DNA from: Bacteroidales bacterium UBA2295
GTDB lineage: Bacteria; Bacteroidota; Bacteroidia; Bacteroidales; Tenuifilaceae
DNA: 64,000 bases
NCBI GenBank assembly: GCA_002345825.1
Contig: DDWD01000160.1
Coordinates: 31,495-95,494, forward strand
Direction: 5' to 3'
The notes beneath the pieces were generated by a model. The model did not search any database. It worked only from the letters and a program-made list of their open reading frames with translations, and was not told where the DNA came from. Within the stretch, counting starts at the first letter, position 1. Each line of letters starts with the position of its first letter. A program made the translations under genes and the position numbers. Shown piece by piece: positions 35,773-44,923 of this stretch.

Positions 35773-36126
35773 TTATTGATTAAGGATTGCATTCCTCTTG
35801 TATTTTGGTAAAGACTCTAGGATTAAGCTGTACGAGTCATCAATCCACTCCTTTATTAGCTGGGGATTAATCGACCCGTCAACAAGAACGGTGTTCCAGA
35901 GTTTTTTGTTCATATGGTAACCCGGCCTAACGCAATGGTACCGCTCCCTGAGCTCGATAGCCTTATCGGGGTCACATTTTAGGGCAATCTCTAAAGGGCC
36001 ATCGAGGCTTAGTAGGGCAAACATTTTATTCCCCACTTTAAATACCAGGGTAACATCATCGAAAGGGAGACTTTCTGTTGTTCCCTTAAGCGAAATACAG
36101 TAGTTGCGAATCTCCTCTACATTCAT
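35773..36126 (-). CDS. MmcQ/YjbR family protein
   Basis: 117 aa, full length for the family. Characteristic blocks: MNVEEIRNYCISLKGTTESLPFDDVTLVFKVGNKMFAL near the start, then ALKCDPDKAIELRERY, PGYHMNKKLWNTV and a DDSYSLI helix. YjbR/MmcQ proteins have a CyaY-like fold and are suspected to bind DNA; the function is not settled. It lies 9 bases after the yraN gene, so the two probably share a transcript. Confidence 0.9.
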   Translation of the reverse strand: MNVEEIRNYCISLKGTTESLPFDDVTLVFKVGNKMFALLSLDGPLEIALKCDPDKAIELRERYHCVRPGYHMNKKLWNTVLVDGSINPQLIKEWIDDSYSLILESLPKYKRNAILNQ

Positions 36127-36135
36127 AGTATCTGT

Positions 36136-36516
36136 TTAAATTAGTGGATAAAATGCATCGGGGATGTGTTCCAGATCGAATCCCTTTCCGTTGTACACTA
36201 AGCTTAGGATATCGAATTGTACTTCGAGATCGTAATCAAATTTATGAACATAAGCATCGGCGGCTTCCACCATATTCTTTTGCTTACGTATTTTAACAGC
36301 ATCTTTGGGCTCCTCCCAAAAGTTGTCGATACGGGTTTTTACTTCAAAAACAACTATAGTTTCATCCTTAAGGGTAACAATATCCAGCTCCTTTTTTCCG
36401 TATCTCCAGTTTGTGTGTAAAATTTTGTACCCATTGGCCATAACATATTCCTGTGCATACGCTTCGCCCTGCTTGCCAAGTGCGTAATGTTTAGATATGT
36501 TGCTACTCCTTGCCAT
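36136..36516 (-). CDS. yraN: YraN/UPF0102 endonuclease-fold protein
   Basis: 126 aa from the ATG at 36516. It has the UPF0102 pattern: YALGKQGEAYAQEYVMANGYKILHTNWRYGKKELDIVTLKDETIVVFEVKTR, with the D-(x)n-E-x-K nuclease-like core at ELDIV and FEVKTR, and a VRIRKQKN block. The fold is that of Holliday junction resolvases, and the function is unknown. Start chosen from the usual beginning of the family; two residues upstream are also in frame. Confidence 0.9.
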   Translation of the reverse strand: MARSSNISKHYALGKQGEAYAQEYVMANGYKILHTNWRYGKKELDIVTLKDETIVVFEVKTRIDNFWEEPKDAVKIRKQKNMVEAADAYVHKFDYDLEVQFDILSLVYNGKGFDLEHIPDAFYPLI

Positions 36517-36643
36517 AATCAATTTTCAACAGCTTGTTAGTTAAGTTGTTTTCAAAGATATCACTTTTTTAAGTTAGTAGTATGTGCCTGCGCTTGTTTT
36601 GATTTTTAAGTTTAAACAAGGCTAATTATGGGTGTAGAATATC

Positions 36644-37096
36644 CTATTGTTGATTTGGACGGTTGAGCTTAAAGCGCAAACGCAAAACGCCGTCGTTGTA
36701 GCTGTGCGAGATGATATTAAATACACCAACTTGGTTTGTGTTCTCAACGTGAGGCCCAATGCAAGCGCAGGCATCGTAGTTACCAATCCTAACCACTCTA
36801 ATGGTATCGGGGGTGTTGGCAGGCAATTTGGACAGATCGAGAAAAGCAGATGCTTCGCCTTGAGGGATATGCTCTTCTGTAACCGCTAGGTTCATTGATA
36901 TTATTTCATTCACGGTTCTCTCAATTTCACCAATTTGCTCCATCGATGGTTCGTTAGAGATTAGGTAGTCGCATTTCGATTTTTTTCGTTCTATATGGCA
37001 ATTCTTCGATCGCGAACAACCGAACAGCCTAACCATAGTTTGGTTCAAAATATGCTCGGCTGTGTGCATTTGTGGGTCGTAATTCTTTTCGCTCAT
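36644..37096 (-). CDS. Alanyl-tRNA editing (AlaX/SAD-type) domain protein
   Basis: 150 aa from the ATG at 37096. The zinc-binding motifs of the second additional domain are visible: HTAEH near the N-terminus and CACIGPH near 112-118. This is a stand-alone editing domain of the type that removes mischarged Ser or Gly from tRNA-Ala, or a close relative in the ThrRS/AlaRS editing family. It is shorter than classical AlaX and lacks the first domain. Overlapping upstream start at 37138 rejected as it adds a stretch without similarity. Confidence 0.82.
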   Translation of the reverse strand: MSEKNYDPQMHTAEHILNQTMVRLFGCSRSKNCHIERKKSKCDYLISNEPSMEQIGEIERTVNEIISMNLAVTEEHIPQGEASAFLDLSKLPANTPDTIRVVRIGNYDACACIGPHVENTNQVGVFNIISHSYNDGVLRLRFKLNRPNQQ

Positions 37097-37150
37097 CGAT
37101 ACAATAATAAATAATATTGAGCCAAAGATATAAAACACGGGTTAAATTGG

Positions 37151-39559
37151 CTACTCCTGCCTTACCATTTCAACAGGATTTTCCAACGCCGCCTGGAGCG
37201 ATTGGACCAATACGGTTAGAAATGCAACGGCGAAAACTGTAATAAGAGGGAGAATGAAAAGTGTCCAGTCCACGCTAATCTTAGTGGCAAAATTCTGGAG
37301 CCAATTGTTTAAAAATTTTACAACCGTTGGTATAGCAATGGCACCTGCAATGGCAAGAAGCAGGATGTAATCGCGAAAAAGCAGCTGTACAACGGACAGC
37401 GGAGATGCTCCTAGTACCTTTCTGATACCTATTTCGCGTTTGCGCTGCTCGGCTGAGTAAGCCGAAAGTCCGAGCAATCCCAAAATAGTTATGGCAATTG
37501 ATAATCCTGAAAAAAGTATGAATACCAATCCAAAACGTTTATCGTGTTGATACTGATTGTTGTAATATTCATCTAGAAAGAAATATTCGTAAGCATTACC
37601 GGGGAAGGTAGTTTCAAATATCCTTTTAATATCTTTTATGGTTTCTTCTTTGCTGTCGCCGTCGATATGTAATGTAAAATACCCCTGGAATCGCTGTGGA
37701 TATCGGAATATCTGTGGTTCAATCTCCTCCTTGGGCGAGAGCTGTTTAAAGTTGTAAAGTATGCCTACAAGGGTTTTGGGTATACCCTCAAGAACTATCT
37801 GCGACCCAATAGCCTTCTCAACATCTTCAAATCCCAGCCATTGGGCACCGTACTCATTTAGCATTATGCTATTGGAGTCTTCGGCGGGATTCCCCGTGAA
37901 ACCATTCCCCGCCAGTAAATCTATGTTATAAACCCTAGGGAAATTGGCAAAGATTTCGGTAAGCCGCATATTTTTACTATTGTTGGAATCGTCACCATAA
38001 CGATGTATCCCACCCCTATTAAACATATTGGGTTTACCCGGAACAACCGAAGAGTATGTGGCCCCTTTAACCGAGTGGATTGATGTTGCTTTCTGGATAA
38101 AAACGTCAAATCTGCTGGGCAGCGAGTTATCGCCAACCCTTGGTACTTTTACTACAACCATATCGTTGAGCCTAAATCCAAGATTTACATCTTGGAGCAG
38201 AGTAAATTGTTTGTATACGCCTATTGTAGCAGCAAGTAAAGCAATGGCAATGATAAACTGAAAGGCAACAAGCCCCTTTTTTATGATTGTATTCCCCTTA
38301 ACACCAACATGTGCTCCTCGTAAACTCTCCGAAAGGTTATTATCCTTGACCTTAACAACAGAGTATATGCCAGCCGAAAGGGTTCCTACAATTAGCGCAA
38401 CAAAGCCTATGGCATAAAACCAGGGCTGTTGGTAGTAGTTGGTACAAGGGGGTAACCCAGCCATATTGGCAAACGAGTTGTAACCCAGCTCAAACATTAC
38501 AATAGCAGCCATAATAGCGCACAGGTTAATAATTGCCGACTCAAGCAGCAATTGCCCCACCAAGTGACTACGGGATGCCCCGTTTACTTTTCGAATACCA
38601 ATCTCCTTAACCCTTTTTAGGGAACTTATTGTGCTAAGGTTAAAGAAATTTACCCAGGCAACCACAAGTATAAACCAAGCAATAATTTGTAGAAGCGAAA
38701 CGGAGTTGGCATCGCTGTTTAGCTCCAGCTCATGCATAAAGTGTGACTTAAGGTGAATATCAGCCACAGGTTGTAGGCGAAACGATATGCCCATTTGGTA
38801 TTTAGCTAGGTGCTTCCCATACTCCTTGTCGATAAAGTCCTCAATTTTTTTATCTATTTCACCCGGATTTACATATTTTGATAGTGTAACATAGGTGTAA
38901 AATCCACTGTAAAACCATCCTTGCTCAAACATCTGTGGATCATCCCTAATCCAGTTTTCTAACGAGATGAATAAATCGGGTTTAAAGTGAGAGTTTGCAG
39001 GAGGATCTTTGTACACAGCGGAAACAACATACTTTTCGCCACCATTGTGAGTAAGGGTTTTGCCCACAGGGTCGATGCTCCCAAAATATTTAAGGGCAGT
39101 AGTCTCTGATATTACTGCTTGATTCGTAAGCGAGAGGCACGAGTCAATAGATCCATTCACAATATCAAACCCAAGGATTTTTATCAGATCGGTTTCGCCT
39201 CTAAATGCATTCTCCTCTTCCCATACCAAATCGTTGTATGCAAACACACCCCCAACCCTAAAGGCACGCCCAAAGGTTTCAACCTCGGGGAATAGTTTGG
39301 CCATAGCTGGGCCAATGGTAGGGCTTGCTGATGCAAACTCAACCCGGTCGCCATTTTCTTGCCAGCGCTGGTATGTTACCCTGTAGGTTCTGCTTAGCTC
39401 AGGAATATGCTTGTCGAATGAGAAATGAAACATTACGTACTCGGTGATGTATATGCAAGCTGCTATTCCTAGGGCTAGTCCCAGAATATTTATGGTGGCA
39501 AAACCCTTCCTTTTGAAGGCGAACCTAAACGCTAGCGATATCCTACTTAGTAGCTTCAT
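37151..39559 (-). CDS. FtsX/MacB-type ABC transporter permease
   Basis: 802 aa with eight membrane segments in two sets of four: one near 20-40, three at about 285-420, then again one near 430 and three at about 680-790. The two extracytoplasmic MacB_PCD domains lie between. Motifs such as RVKEIGIRKVNGASRSHLVGQ and KREIGIRKVLGASPLSVVQL (each before a helix) are typical of this class. Bacteroidota have many such two-lobed permeases, working with a separate ATPase in antibiotic or lipid export. No ATPase gene is beside it. Upstream start at 39559 follows the normal family beginning (LLSRISLAFRFAFKRKGF). Confidence 0.9.
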   Translation of the reverse strand: MKLLSRISLAFRFAFKRKGFATINILGLALGIAACIYITEYVMFHFSFDKHIPELSRTYRVTYQRWQENGDRVEFASASPTIGPAMAKLFPEVETFGRAFRVGGVFAYNDLVWEEENAFRGETDLIKILGFDIVNGSIDSCLSLTNQAVISETTALKYFGSIDPVGKTLTHNGGEKYVVSAVYKDPPANSHFKPDLFISLENWIRDDPQMFEQGWFYSGFYTYVTLSKYVNPGEIDKKIEDFIDKEYGKHLAKYQMGISFRLQPVADIHLKSHFMHELELNSDANSVSLLQIIAWFILVVAWVNFFNLSTISSLKRVKEIGIRKVNGASRSHLVGQLLLESAIINLCAIMAAIVMFELGYNSFANMAGLPPCTNYYQQPWFYAIGFVALIVGTLSAGIYSVVKVKDNNLSESLRGAHVGVKGNTIIKKGLVAFQFIIAIALLAATIGVYKQFTLLQDVNLGFRLNDMVVVKVPRVGDNSLPSRFDVFIQKATSIHSVKGATYSSVVPGKPNMFNRGGIHRYGDDSNNSKNMRLTEIFANFPRVYNIDLLAGNGFTGNPAEDSNSIMLNEYGAQWLGFEDVEKAIGSQIVLEGIPKTLVGILYNFKQLSPKEEIEPQIFRYPQRFQGYFTLHIDGDSKEETIKDIKRIFETTFPGNAYEYFFLDEYYNNQYQHDKRFGLVFILFSGLSIAITILGLLGLSAYSAEQRKREIGIRKVLGASPLSVVQLLFRDYILLLAIAGAIAIPTVVKFLNNWLQNFATKISVDWTLFILPLITVFAVAFLTVLVQSLQAALENPVEMVRQE

Positions 39560-39805
39560 CTGTATGGTTTTAATGTTAGGGATGCTGTTTGCCCTGTTTG
39601 CGCTGTGAGTGTCCCCTGGGACATACTTATGCTTGTTTTATGATAATGACACGGATTGTTAATAGTTGTATTTTATCAACAAAGAATCAACCCTAATGCC
39701 ATTGAGCGTATGTTTGTGGTAATCAGGTTGAAGTAAATACCAAGAGTGATCTGTGAGTGTTCGCATACGTACATATCTAGATTTAATTCGTACACTTTTT
39801 TTTAA

Positions 39806-39813
39806 TACTTTTG
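39806..39813 (+). promoter_or_regulatory. -7 element of sdaA
   Basis: TACTTTTG matches TAnnTTTG, 22 bases before the ATG; the -33 position reads TTTA (39782-39785), one mismatch. Confidence 0.55.
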
Positions 39814-39835
39814 CTGGCCATAAATAACCATAACG

Positions 39836-41056
39836 ATGCAGTCAATTAGAGAAATTTACAAGATAGGATATGGCCCATCGAGCAGCCATACCATTGGACC
39901 AGTTAGAGCAGCAGCCATTTTTGCACAAAAACATCCCAATGCACATAAATTTAGAGTAACCCTATATGGTAGCCTTTCGCTAACGGGTAAGGGCCACCAC
40001 ACCGACCATGCTCTACAGAAGGAGTTTATGCCCAACGACTTGGAGATTGTGTGGAACGATACTTATGAACTTCCCCTTCATCCTAACGGTATGCTTTTCG
40101 AGGCCTTATCGGAGGATGAAAATGCAGTTATTGACAGCTGGGAGGTTTACAGCATCGGAGGAGGTGACCTGCGCGACGCAAAGGGTGTTTTGAACAGCAA
40201 CAAAATTTATAGTTACAACAAAATGGCCGACATCCTAAAGTGGTGCAAGCAAGAGGGAAAATCGCTTTGGGAATTTGTTGAGGATAACGAGGGGCCCGAA
40301 ATTTGGCCGTTTCTACATGATGTTTGGCTCACTATGAAAGAGACAATTCAGCGAGGCATTGATAACGAAGGGGTTTTACCTGGCCCAATTAAGTTGGCCC
40401 GAAGAGCATCGTCGCATTACACTAAGGCAATGAACTCGCACGGTACGCTTAAGAACATTGGGCTTCTGTTTGCCTTTGCATTGGCAGTATCGGAAGAGAA
40501 TGCAGCAGGCGGAAGAATTGTAACGGCTCCTACCTGTGGATCGTCGGGGGTACTCCCTGCTGTATTGTTTTACATGAGTCGCGATGAGCATTTAACCGAA
40601 ACAAAAATACTCCGAGGGCTTGCAACCGCTGGGCTAATTGCCAATCTTGTTAAAACTAACGCCTCCATCTCGGGAGCTGAGGTGGGATGTCAAGGAGAGA
40701 TTGGAACAGCATGCGCAATGGCCTCAGCCGCTATGGCTCAGATTCTTGGGGGTTCGCCAAATCAAATTGAATACGCTGCCGAAATGGGAATGGAGCATAA
40801 TCTGGGACTTACCTGCGATCCAGTGCTGGGTTATGTACAAATACCATGCATTGAGCGTAATGCCATTGCAGCCACTAAGGGCTATTCCTGCGGAGTTTAC
40901 GCCCTATCATCTGATGGAGGGCATAAAATATCCTTCGATAAGGCAGTTAGCACCATGGCCGAAACAGGACGTGATATTCAGGTTGCATATCGTGAGACAG
41001 GCATGGGCGGCCTTGCAAAAAGTTGGGAGCCGTTTGGCGAAAAAATTATCGAGTAG
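39836..41056 (+). CDS. sdaA: L-serine ammonia-lyase, iron-sulfur type
   Basis: 406 aa single-chain enzyme with beta (1-150) and alpha (165-406) parts fused. GPSSSHTIGP near residue 13 and the alpha block GRIVTAPTCGSSGVLPAVLFY are clear. The conserved cysteines that bind the 4Fe-4S cluster are in APTCGSSG, GLTCDPVLGYVQIPCIERN. It deaminates L-serine to pyruvate. Its stop codon is directly followed by the end of the convergent rlpA gene without a spacer. Confidence 0.95.
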   Translation: MQSIREIYKIGYGPSSSHTIGPVRAAAIFAQKHPNAHKFRVTLYGSLSLTGKGHHTDHALQKEFMPNDLEIVWNDTYELPLHPNGMLFEALSEDENAVIDSWEVYSIGGGDLRDAKGVLNSNKIYSYNKMADILKWCKQEGKSLWEFVEDNEGPEIWPFLHDVWLTMKETIQRGIDNEGVLPGPIKLARRASSHYTKAMNSHGTLKNIGLLFAFALAVSEENAAGGRIVTAPTCGSSGVLPAVLFYMSRDEHLTETKILRGLATAGLIANLVKTNASISGAEVGCQGEIGTACAMASAAMAQILGGSPNQIEYAAEMGMEHNLGLTCDPVLGYVQIPCIERNAIAATKGYSCGVYALSSDGGHKISFDKAVSTMAETGRDIQVAYRETGMGGLAKSWEPFGEKIIE

Positions 41057-41881
41057 CTATTTCAGTTCAACTATAAAGCAGTCTGGATACAGCTGGGCTG
41101 CTTTTTCTTTAAATACTTGAGCCTCTCTCTTTGAGTTGAACTCACCCACCATTAGGCGGTAAATCTTTTCGCCATTGATTTGGGCAACCTGGACTCTTAC
41201 CTCTTTTTTAAGCGACGATTTCAAATCGTCGGCTATGCGAAGCAGGTTTACTAACTCCTTATAGCTTCCTATTTGAACTGTGAAGCCCCTGAGCTGTTGG
41301 CGGGTTACTTTTAGCTCGTATAGCTCAATATCTCCATCGCCGTTAGCAGGAGTTGTTGCCGCTGGGGCTTCGGGCTTGTGGGGTTTGGGCTCAGGCTTTT
41401 CAGTTTTTGGCGTATCCATTTTCTCATTGTGCTTTGCCATGCTGCTATTATCATCACCTTGAGCAGGGTGTTTTGTTGCAGGCTTATGGCTAGGCTGTTG
41501 TGTAGTTGCGGTTAACCTACCCTCTTCGTCAATTGCCTCAATTTTTACATCGGCAATACCATCATCAATAAATCCCAGTTTTTCAGCCGCTGAGCGGCTA
41601 AGGTCAATAATACGGTTGGCCACAAAGGGGCCCCTGTCGTTAACCCTAACCACAACGGTTTGGTTGTTTGCAAGGTTAGTAACCCTTACTAGCGTGCCGA
41701 AGGGTAGCGTAAGGTGAGCACAGGTGCTTCGGGCGTGGTTATATCGTTCGCCCGATGCGGTGGTTCTTCCCTGAAACTTATCGGCATAAAAAGAAGCTTT
41801 TCCCTCCTGAACATATCCAGTTTGTGCCCAATTGCTAAGGGGCAAAAGGGTAAGGATGATATAAAAAAGAAAGTTTCGCAT
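41057..41881 (-). CDS. rlpA: RlpA-like septal ring lytic transglycosylase with SPOR domain
   Basis: 274 aa. Signal peptide (PLSNWAQ), double-psi beta-barrel RlpA domain (GKASFYADKFQGRTTASGERYN ... CAHLTLPFGTLVRVTNLAN ... VVRVNDRGPF, with the catalytic-type Asp), a Lys/Pro-rich linker, then a SPOR domain (about 195-274, FTVQIGSYKELVNLLRIADDL) that binds denuded glycan at the septum. It acts in the periplasm on peptidoglycan. Last gene of a four-gene minus-strand cluster with 6 bases to the outer-membrane gene above it. Confidence 0.9.
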   Translation of the reverse strand: MRNFLFYIILTLLPLSNWAQTGYVQEGKASFYADKFQGRTTASGERYNHARSTCAHLTLPFGTLVRVTNLANNQTVVVRVNDRGPFVANRIIDLSRSAAEKLGFIDDGIADVKIEAIDEEGRLTATTQQPSHKPATKHPAQGDDNSSMAKHNEKMDTPKTEKPEPKPHKPEAPAATTPANGDGDIELYELKVTRQQLRGFTVQIGSYKELVNLLRIADDLKSSLKKEVRVQVAQINGEKIYRLMVGEFNSKREAQVFKEKAAQLYPDCFIVELK

Positions 41882-41887
41882 AGCTGA

Positions 41888-42598
41888 TTAATTTAGGTTT
41901 ATATCGTTACTAATTTGTGTCTCTTCGTCAAGTATTGTCTTTGTCTTTTTGGGTTTCGAGAGGTTTATAAAAAAGCTAATCGATCCGTTAACTATCCATG
42001 CTGGGGAACGGGAAGGATTGCCCGAGTAGCTGTAGTAGTACAAATCGCCAAGTCCGTAGGAGTAGGCTATGTCGAGCTGTATTGTTCCCCAGCTAAAATC
42101 GTAGCCGGCACCAATCCCACCCCGCAATCCATAATCGAAAAAATTGTCGCGCAAAATGTTGGGGGTATATTCTAACAGCTTAATTTTGGTGCTATCTGGG
42201 CCTTGTCCTGCCTTGGAGTTAACAAGCATCGATGCATAAAACCCAATATTTACATGTGCAAACAAATTGTTTTTTGCTGTCCGAACCTGAAAGAAAAGTG
42301 GTAATTCGATATACGAGTTTACCCTTTTGTAAAGCGTAACTGAGTCGATAAGAGATATGTAGCCACGCTGGGTGAAATTTGTTTCGGCCTGAAAACCAAC
42401 ATGATCTAAATCGAAGTATTTAAGAGTAAGGCCCCCATCAATCAGCGGATCGGTTAAGGGTTTCGTGTCCCTTTCGGGTGTAAACAGTATGCCCGATGTG
42501 CTGTAACCGCCCCTAACCCCCACCAGTAGCTGGCCGTAGCTGAACGACGATTGGAGGCCAAGCGTAAAGATGATGGCTAACGTTGCAAGTCTTTTCAT
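41888..42598 (-). CDS. PorT-family outer-membrane beta-barrel protein
   Basis: 236 aa from the ATG at 42598; this start gives a clean signal peptide (ATLAIIFTLGLQSSFSYG). The mature part is a small barrel with alternating strands and aromatic girdle residues (LGGIGAGYDFSWGTIQLDIAYSYGLGDLYYY type). It belongs to the outer-membrane beta-barrel group (PF13568-like) abundant in Bacteroidota. Ligand and role unknown. Neighbours are rlpA and a thiamine-binding-family gene. Confidence 0.82.
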   Translation of the reverse strand: MKRLATLAIIFTLGLQSSFSYGQLLVGVRGGYSTSGILFTPERDTKPLTDPLIDGGLTLKYFDLDHVGFQAETNFTQRGYISLIDSVTLYKRVNSYIELPLFFQVRTAKNNLFAHVNIGFYASMLVNSKAGQGPDSTKIKLLEYTPNILRDNFFDYGLRGGIGAGYDFSWGTIQLDIAYSYGLGDLYYYSYSGNPSRSPAWIVNGSISFFINLSKPKKTKTILDEETQISNDINLN

Positions 42599-42626
42599 AA
42601 AACCGAAATGGCAAATTTGTTTCAAG

Positions 42627-42944
42627 TTACTCATTAATTTCTGAGCTGGCAATTTTTTCCTCAACCGACTGAATCTTAGATTGTATTCTGCCAAGGTCGC
42701 CTTTACGGATATCGATATTTACGGTAACATATACCCTTTCGCAATCGGATTCAAGTTCCTTATAGGCATCTTCAATTACTGTAAGGGCCTCACTTAGCGT
42801 GTTGGTCTCAACAATGGTGCCCATGGCGGTTAGCTGATTTTGATATCCCTTAGAGCGAACGCTCTTTACTATCCGGGATACGTAAGGGCTGATGCTCGTG
42901 CTCTTCCGTGTTGGGAACATCGCGAAGTTCATCACTACTGACAT
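42627..42944 (-). CDS. MTH1187/YkoF-like thiamine-binding family protein (DUF77)
   Basis: 105 aa from the ATG at 42944. The sequence SVVMNFAMFPTRKSTSISPYVSRIVKSV then TAMGTIVETNTLSEAL and VNIDIRKGD matches the UPF0045/MTH1187 family, a ferredoxin-like fold protein that binds thiamine-type ligands in homologues. The first 95 bases overlap the 3' end of the upstream lipoprotein gene in a different reading frame. Both frames look real: the family start is intact here and the other protein has no other stop before. Confidence 0.88.
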   Translation of the reverse strand: MSVVMNFAMFPTRKSTSISPYVSRIVKSVRSKGYQNQLTAMGTIVETNTLSEALTVIEDAYKELESDCERVYVTVNIDIRKGDLGRIQSKIQSVEEKIASSEINE

Positions 42945-44703
42945 TTTTATCAATTTTTAGGTTATAGTTCAGTTCATATTCCCAATTGGCTTTTACCTGT
43001 ATCTCCTTGTTTCCATTCTTGTCTTCATAAATCATAACGCGTTCGGGCTGAATCCCTTTTAAATACCAGCCGGTATCCCATTTGTTGTTTTTGTTTACAT
43101 CAATAATAAACCGGATAAAGTACTTGCCAGGCTTAATGTAGGTAAACGGTATTACTCCATCCTGTTCAACAGTCTTTTGAGTTAAAACGGCCTCCTTGTC
43201 GCTAAGTAGTTCGACAATAACATTAGGACTTACGCCATTTAGTCCAAGTTTAATAACTCCAAATTGCTCCGGATCGGCACCTTTTAGGCTAAGTTCAAGG
43301 GTGTCGTTGGTTACGGCATCAAGGTTTGTGAAAGCCCCAGGCAAAAAGTAAAGTTGATAGCTTTTTTTGGGCTCCCAATGCTGCTCAATGTAAAAGTATC
43401 TTGGGTCGAGCGTATCGGCTGAAAATCCTATTGTCGGTAGCATTAGGCTATCGCTTTGGTTGAATATCTCTATTTTGGACGTGTCGATGCTTTGTAAGGG
43501 CATTGCGAATGCAAGCCGGATCTTTTCATCGGGTCTAAGGCTGGCCCCATTTTTTGCTGATGTGTTTATGGATAATTTCTTCTCAACAGATTTCTTCTCA
43601 TCGTCAGATTTCTCCTCGCCTCGGCGTGAGCGCCCCGATGATTGGGGCTTATCGAAATAAAACATTCTAAGCGAATCGGTGGTTTTAACCAGGTTCATGA
43701 GCGAATCGGTCTTTTGATATGTGGCAAGTAGCATAAGCGTATCGATTGCGCTAATATCGTTGTTGGTAATCCAAAAATCGATGGAGTCGCCAGCCACGCT
43801 TCTACCGTTAATAAACCAAGATTTAGTAGTATCAACCTCAGTGTTTATGGGAGTTAATTCAATGTTTCCGTTGTAAGGTCGAGAGAAACCAAACTTAAGC
43901 CTACGCCTTTGAGGCCTAGCTTGGTTGGTTAGGCTAAGCACTCGGGTCTCCTCCTTAAAAAGATGAAGGGGATTCAGGCTGTCTGCTTTACCGGTCATCT
44001 CAGATGGTCGCTTAAGCATTGAAGTATCAATAGGATGGTCGAAGAAAGCTATTTCTTCTGATACCTGATCGAACTTGTAGTTCGAATTGCCATCGGCAAG
44101 TGCAAAAATCTTGTAGTTATTGTATTTAAGGTTACTTAAAAAGAACTTGCCCTCGGAGTTGGTTTTGGTCACGTAGTTGGGCCTTTTTTTAATGGGAATC
44201 GAATCTTCGAAACTATTGTAAAGCAGCACAAAAACTCCTTCGCGAGGTTTTAGAGAGTATGCATCCAGCACAGTTCCCGAGAATCGTAATGAGTCAATCA
44301 CGGGCCCGGTAGAAAAAGCGAACTCAAAGTTTTCGAGCTTGTTGCCCTCGTTGTTGTCAACTATGGCATCGGCAAAATATAGCGTGTAGGTTGTGCTATC
44401 GTCTAATTTTTCAGCAAAGGTAATTGCCACTCCCTTTCCTTTGATTTTAAAGTCGGGAAGCTGCTCCTGGGGAGGTGAGAGCACTAGCTTTTCGCTAATC
44501 TTCTCCAGCTTAATGTACTCGTTAAAGGTGAGGATAATATTGTCGCGATCTACGTTAGTGGCATTCATTGCGGGAACACTTCGTAATAGCACAGGTGGTA
44601 TCGTGTCCTTTGGCCCGCCTGTAGGAGCCACTTGAATAGCACAGCGGGGGAAAAGCATGCTTAACAAAAAGGCCAATGGTACAAGGTATATTAATCGTTT
44701 CAA
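42850..44703 (-). CDS. Ig-like (Big_5) domain lipoprotein
   Basis: 617 aa. Lipoprotein signal with LLSMLFPRC (lipidated Cys near 21). Residues about 35-130 form a Big_5 Ig-like domain (SVPAMNATNVDRDNIILTFNEYIKL ... YTLYFADAIVDNNEGN), a fold common in Bacteroidota surface and gliding proteins. The rest has further beta domains, with a 'NKNNKWDTGWYL' Ca-binding-like Asn/Asp loop near the end and a charged middle linker (RRGEEKSDDEKKS). Probably exposed in the envelope. The C-terminal 31 residues are encoded in sequence shared with the start of the following gene. Confidence 0.82.
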   Translation of the reverse strand: MKRLIYLVPLAFLLSMLFPRCAIQVAPTGGPKDTIPPVLLRSVPAMNATNVDRDNIILTFNEYIKLEKISEKLVLSPPQEQLPDFKIKGKGVAITFAEKLDDSTTYTLYFADAIVDNNEGNKLENFEFAFSTGPVIDSLRFSGTVLDAYSLKPREGVFVLLYNSFEDSIPIKKRPNYVTKTNSEGKFFLSNLKYNNYKIFALADGNSNYKFDQVSEEIAFFDHPIDTSMLKRPSEMTGKADSLNPLHLFKEETRVLSLTNQARPQRRRLKFGFSRPYNGNIELTPINTEVDTTKSWFINGRSVAGDSIDFWITNNDISAIDTLMLLATYQKTDSLMNLVKTTDSLRMFYFDKPQSSGRSRRGEEKSDDEKKSVEKKLSINTSAKNGASLRPDEKIRLAFAMPLQSIDTSKIEIFNQSDSLMLPTIGFSADTLDPRYFYIEQHWEPKKSYQLYFLPGAFTNLDAVTNDTLELSLKGADPEQFGVIKLGLNGVSPNVIVELLSDKEAVLTQKTVEQDGVIPFTYIKPGKYFIRFIIDVNKNNKWDTGWYLKGIQPERVMIYEDKNGNKEIQVKANWEYELNYNLKIDKNVSSDELRDVPNTEEHEHQPLRIPDSKERSL

Positions 44704-44822
44704 GGGTGATGTTTTTTTATTTTCGAAGCAAATTTACAAATCTTTGGGCAGACCGTTGTGACCAAGCAGTCGATAAACCGTAAATAATGTTAATAGTAAG
44801 CCCATAGCATGATTGCACCCAC

Positions 44823-44853
44823 TTTGGTAGCAGCAAATTAATTACGATCTTTG
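44823..44853 (+). promoter_or_regulatory. Promoter of the Ca/Na antiporter gene
   Basis: TTTG (44823-44826), 19-base spacer and GATCTTTG (44846-44853), one mismatch from TAnnTTTG; 70 bases before the ATG. Confidence 0.55.
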
Positions 44854-44923
44854 TGCATTGCTTTATACCCATCAATTATTATGATTTGATGTGGTTGAGG
44901 TGTGATAACTAATAAATTACTTT

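Noticed and set aside
36647..36889. 80-residue plus-strand frame opposite the AlaX-like gene
   Set aside because: Shadow frame of a gene with zinc-binding motifs on the minus strand.
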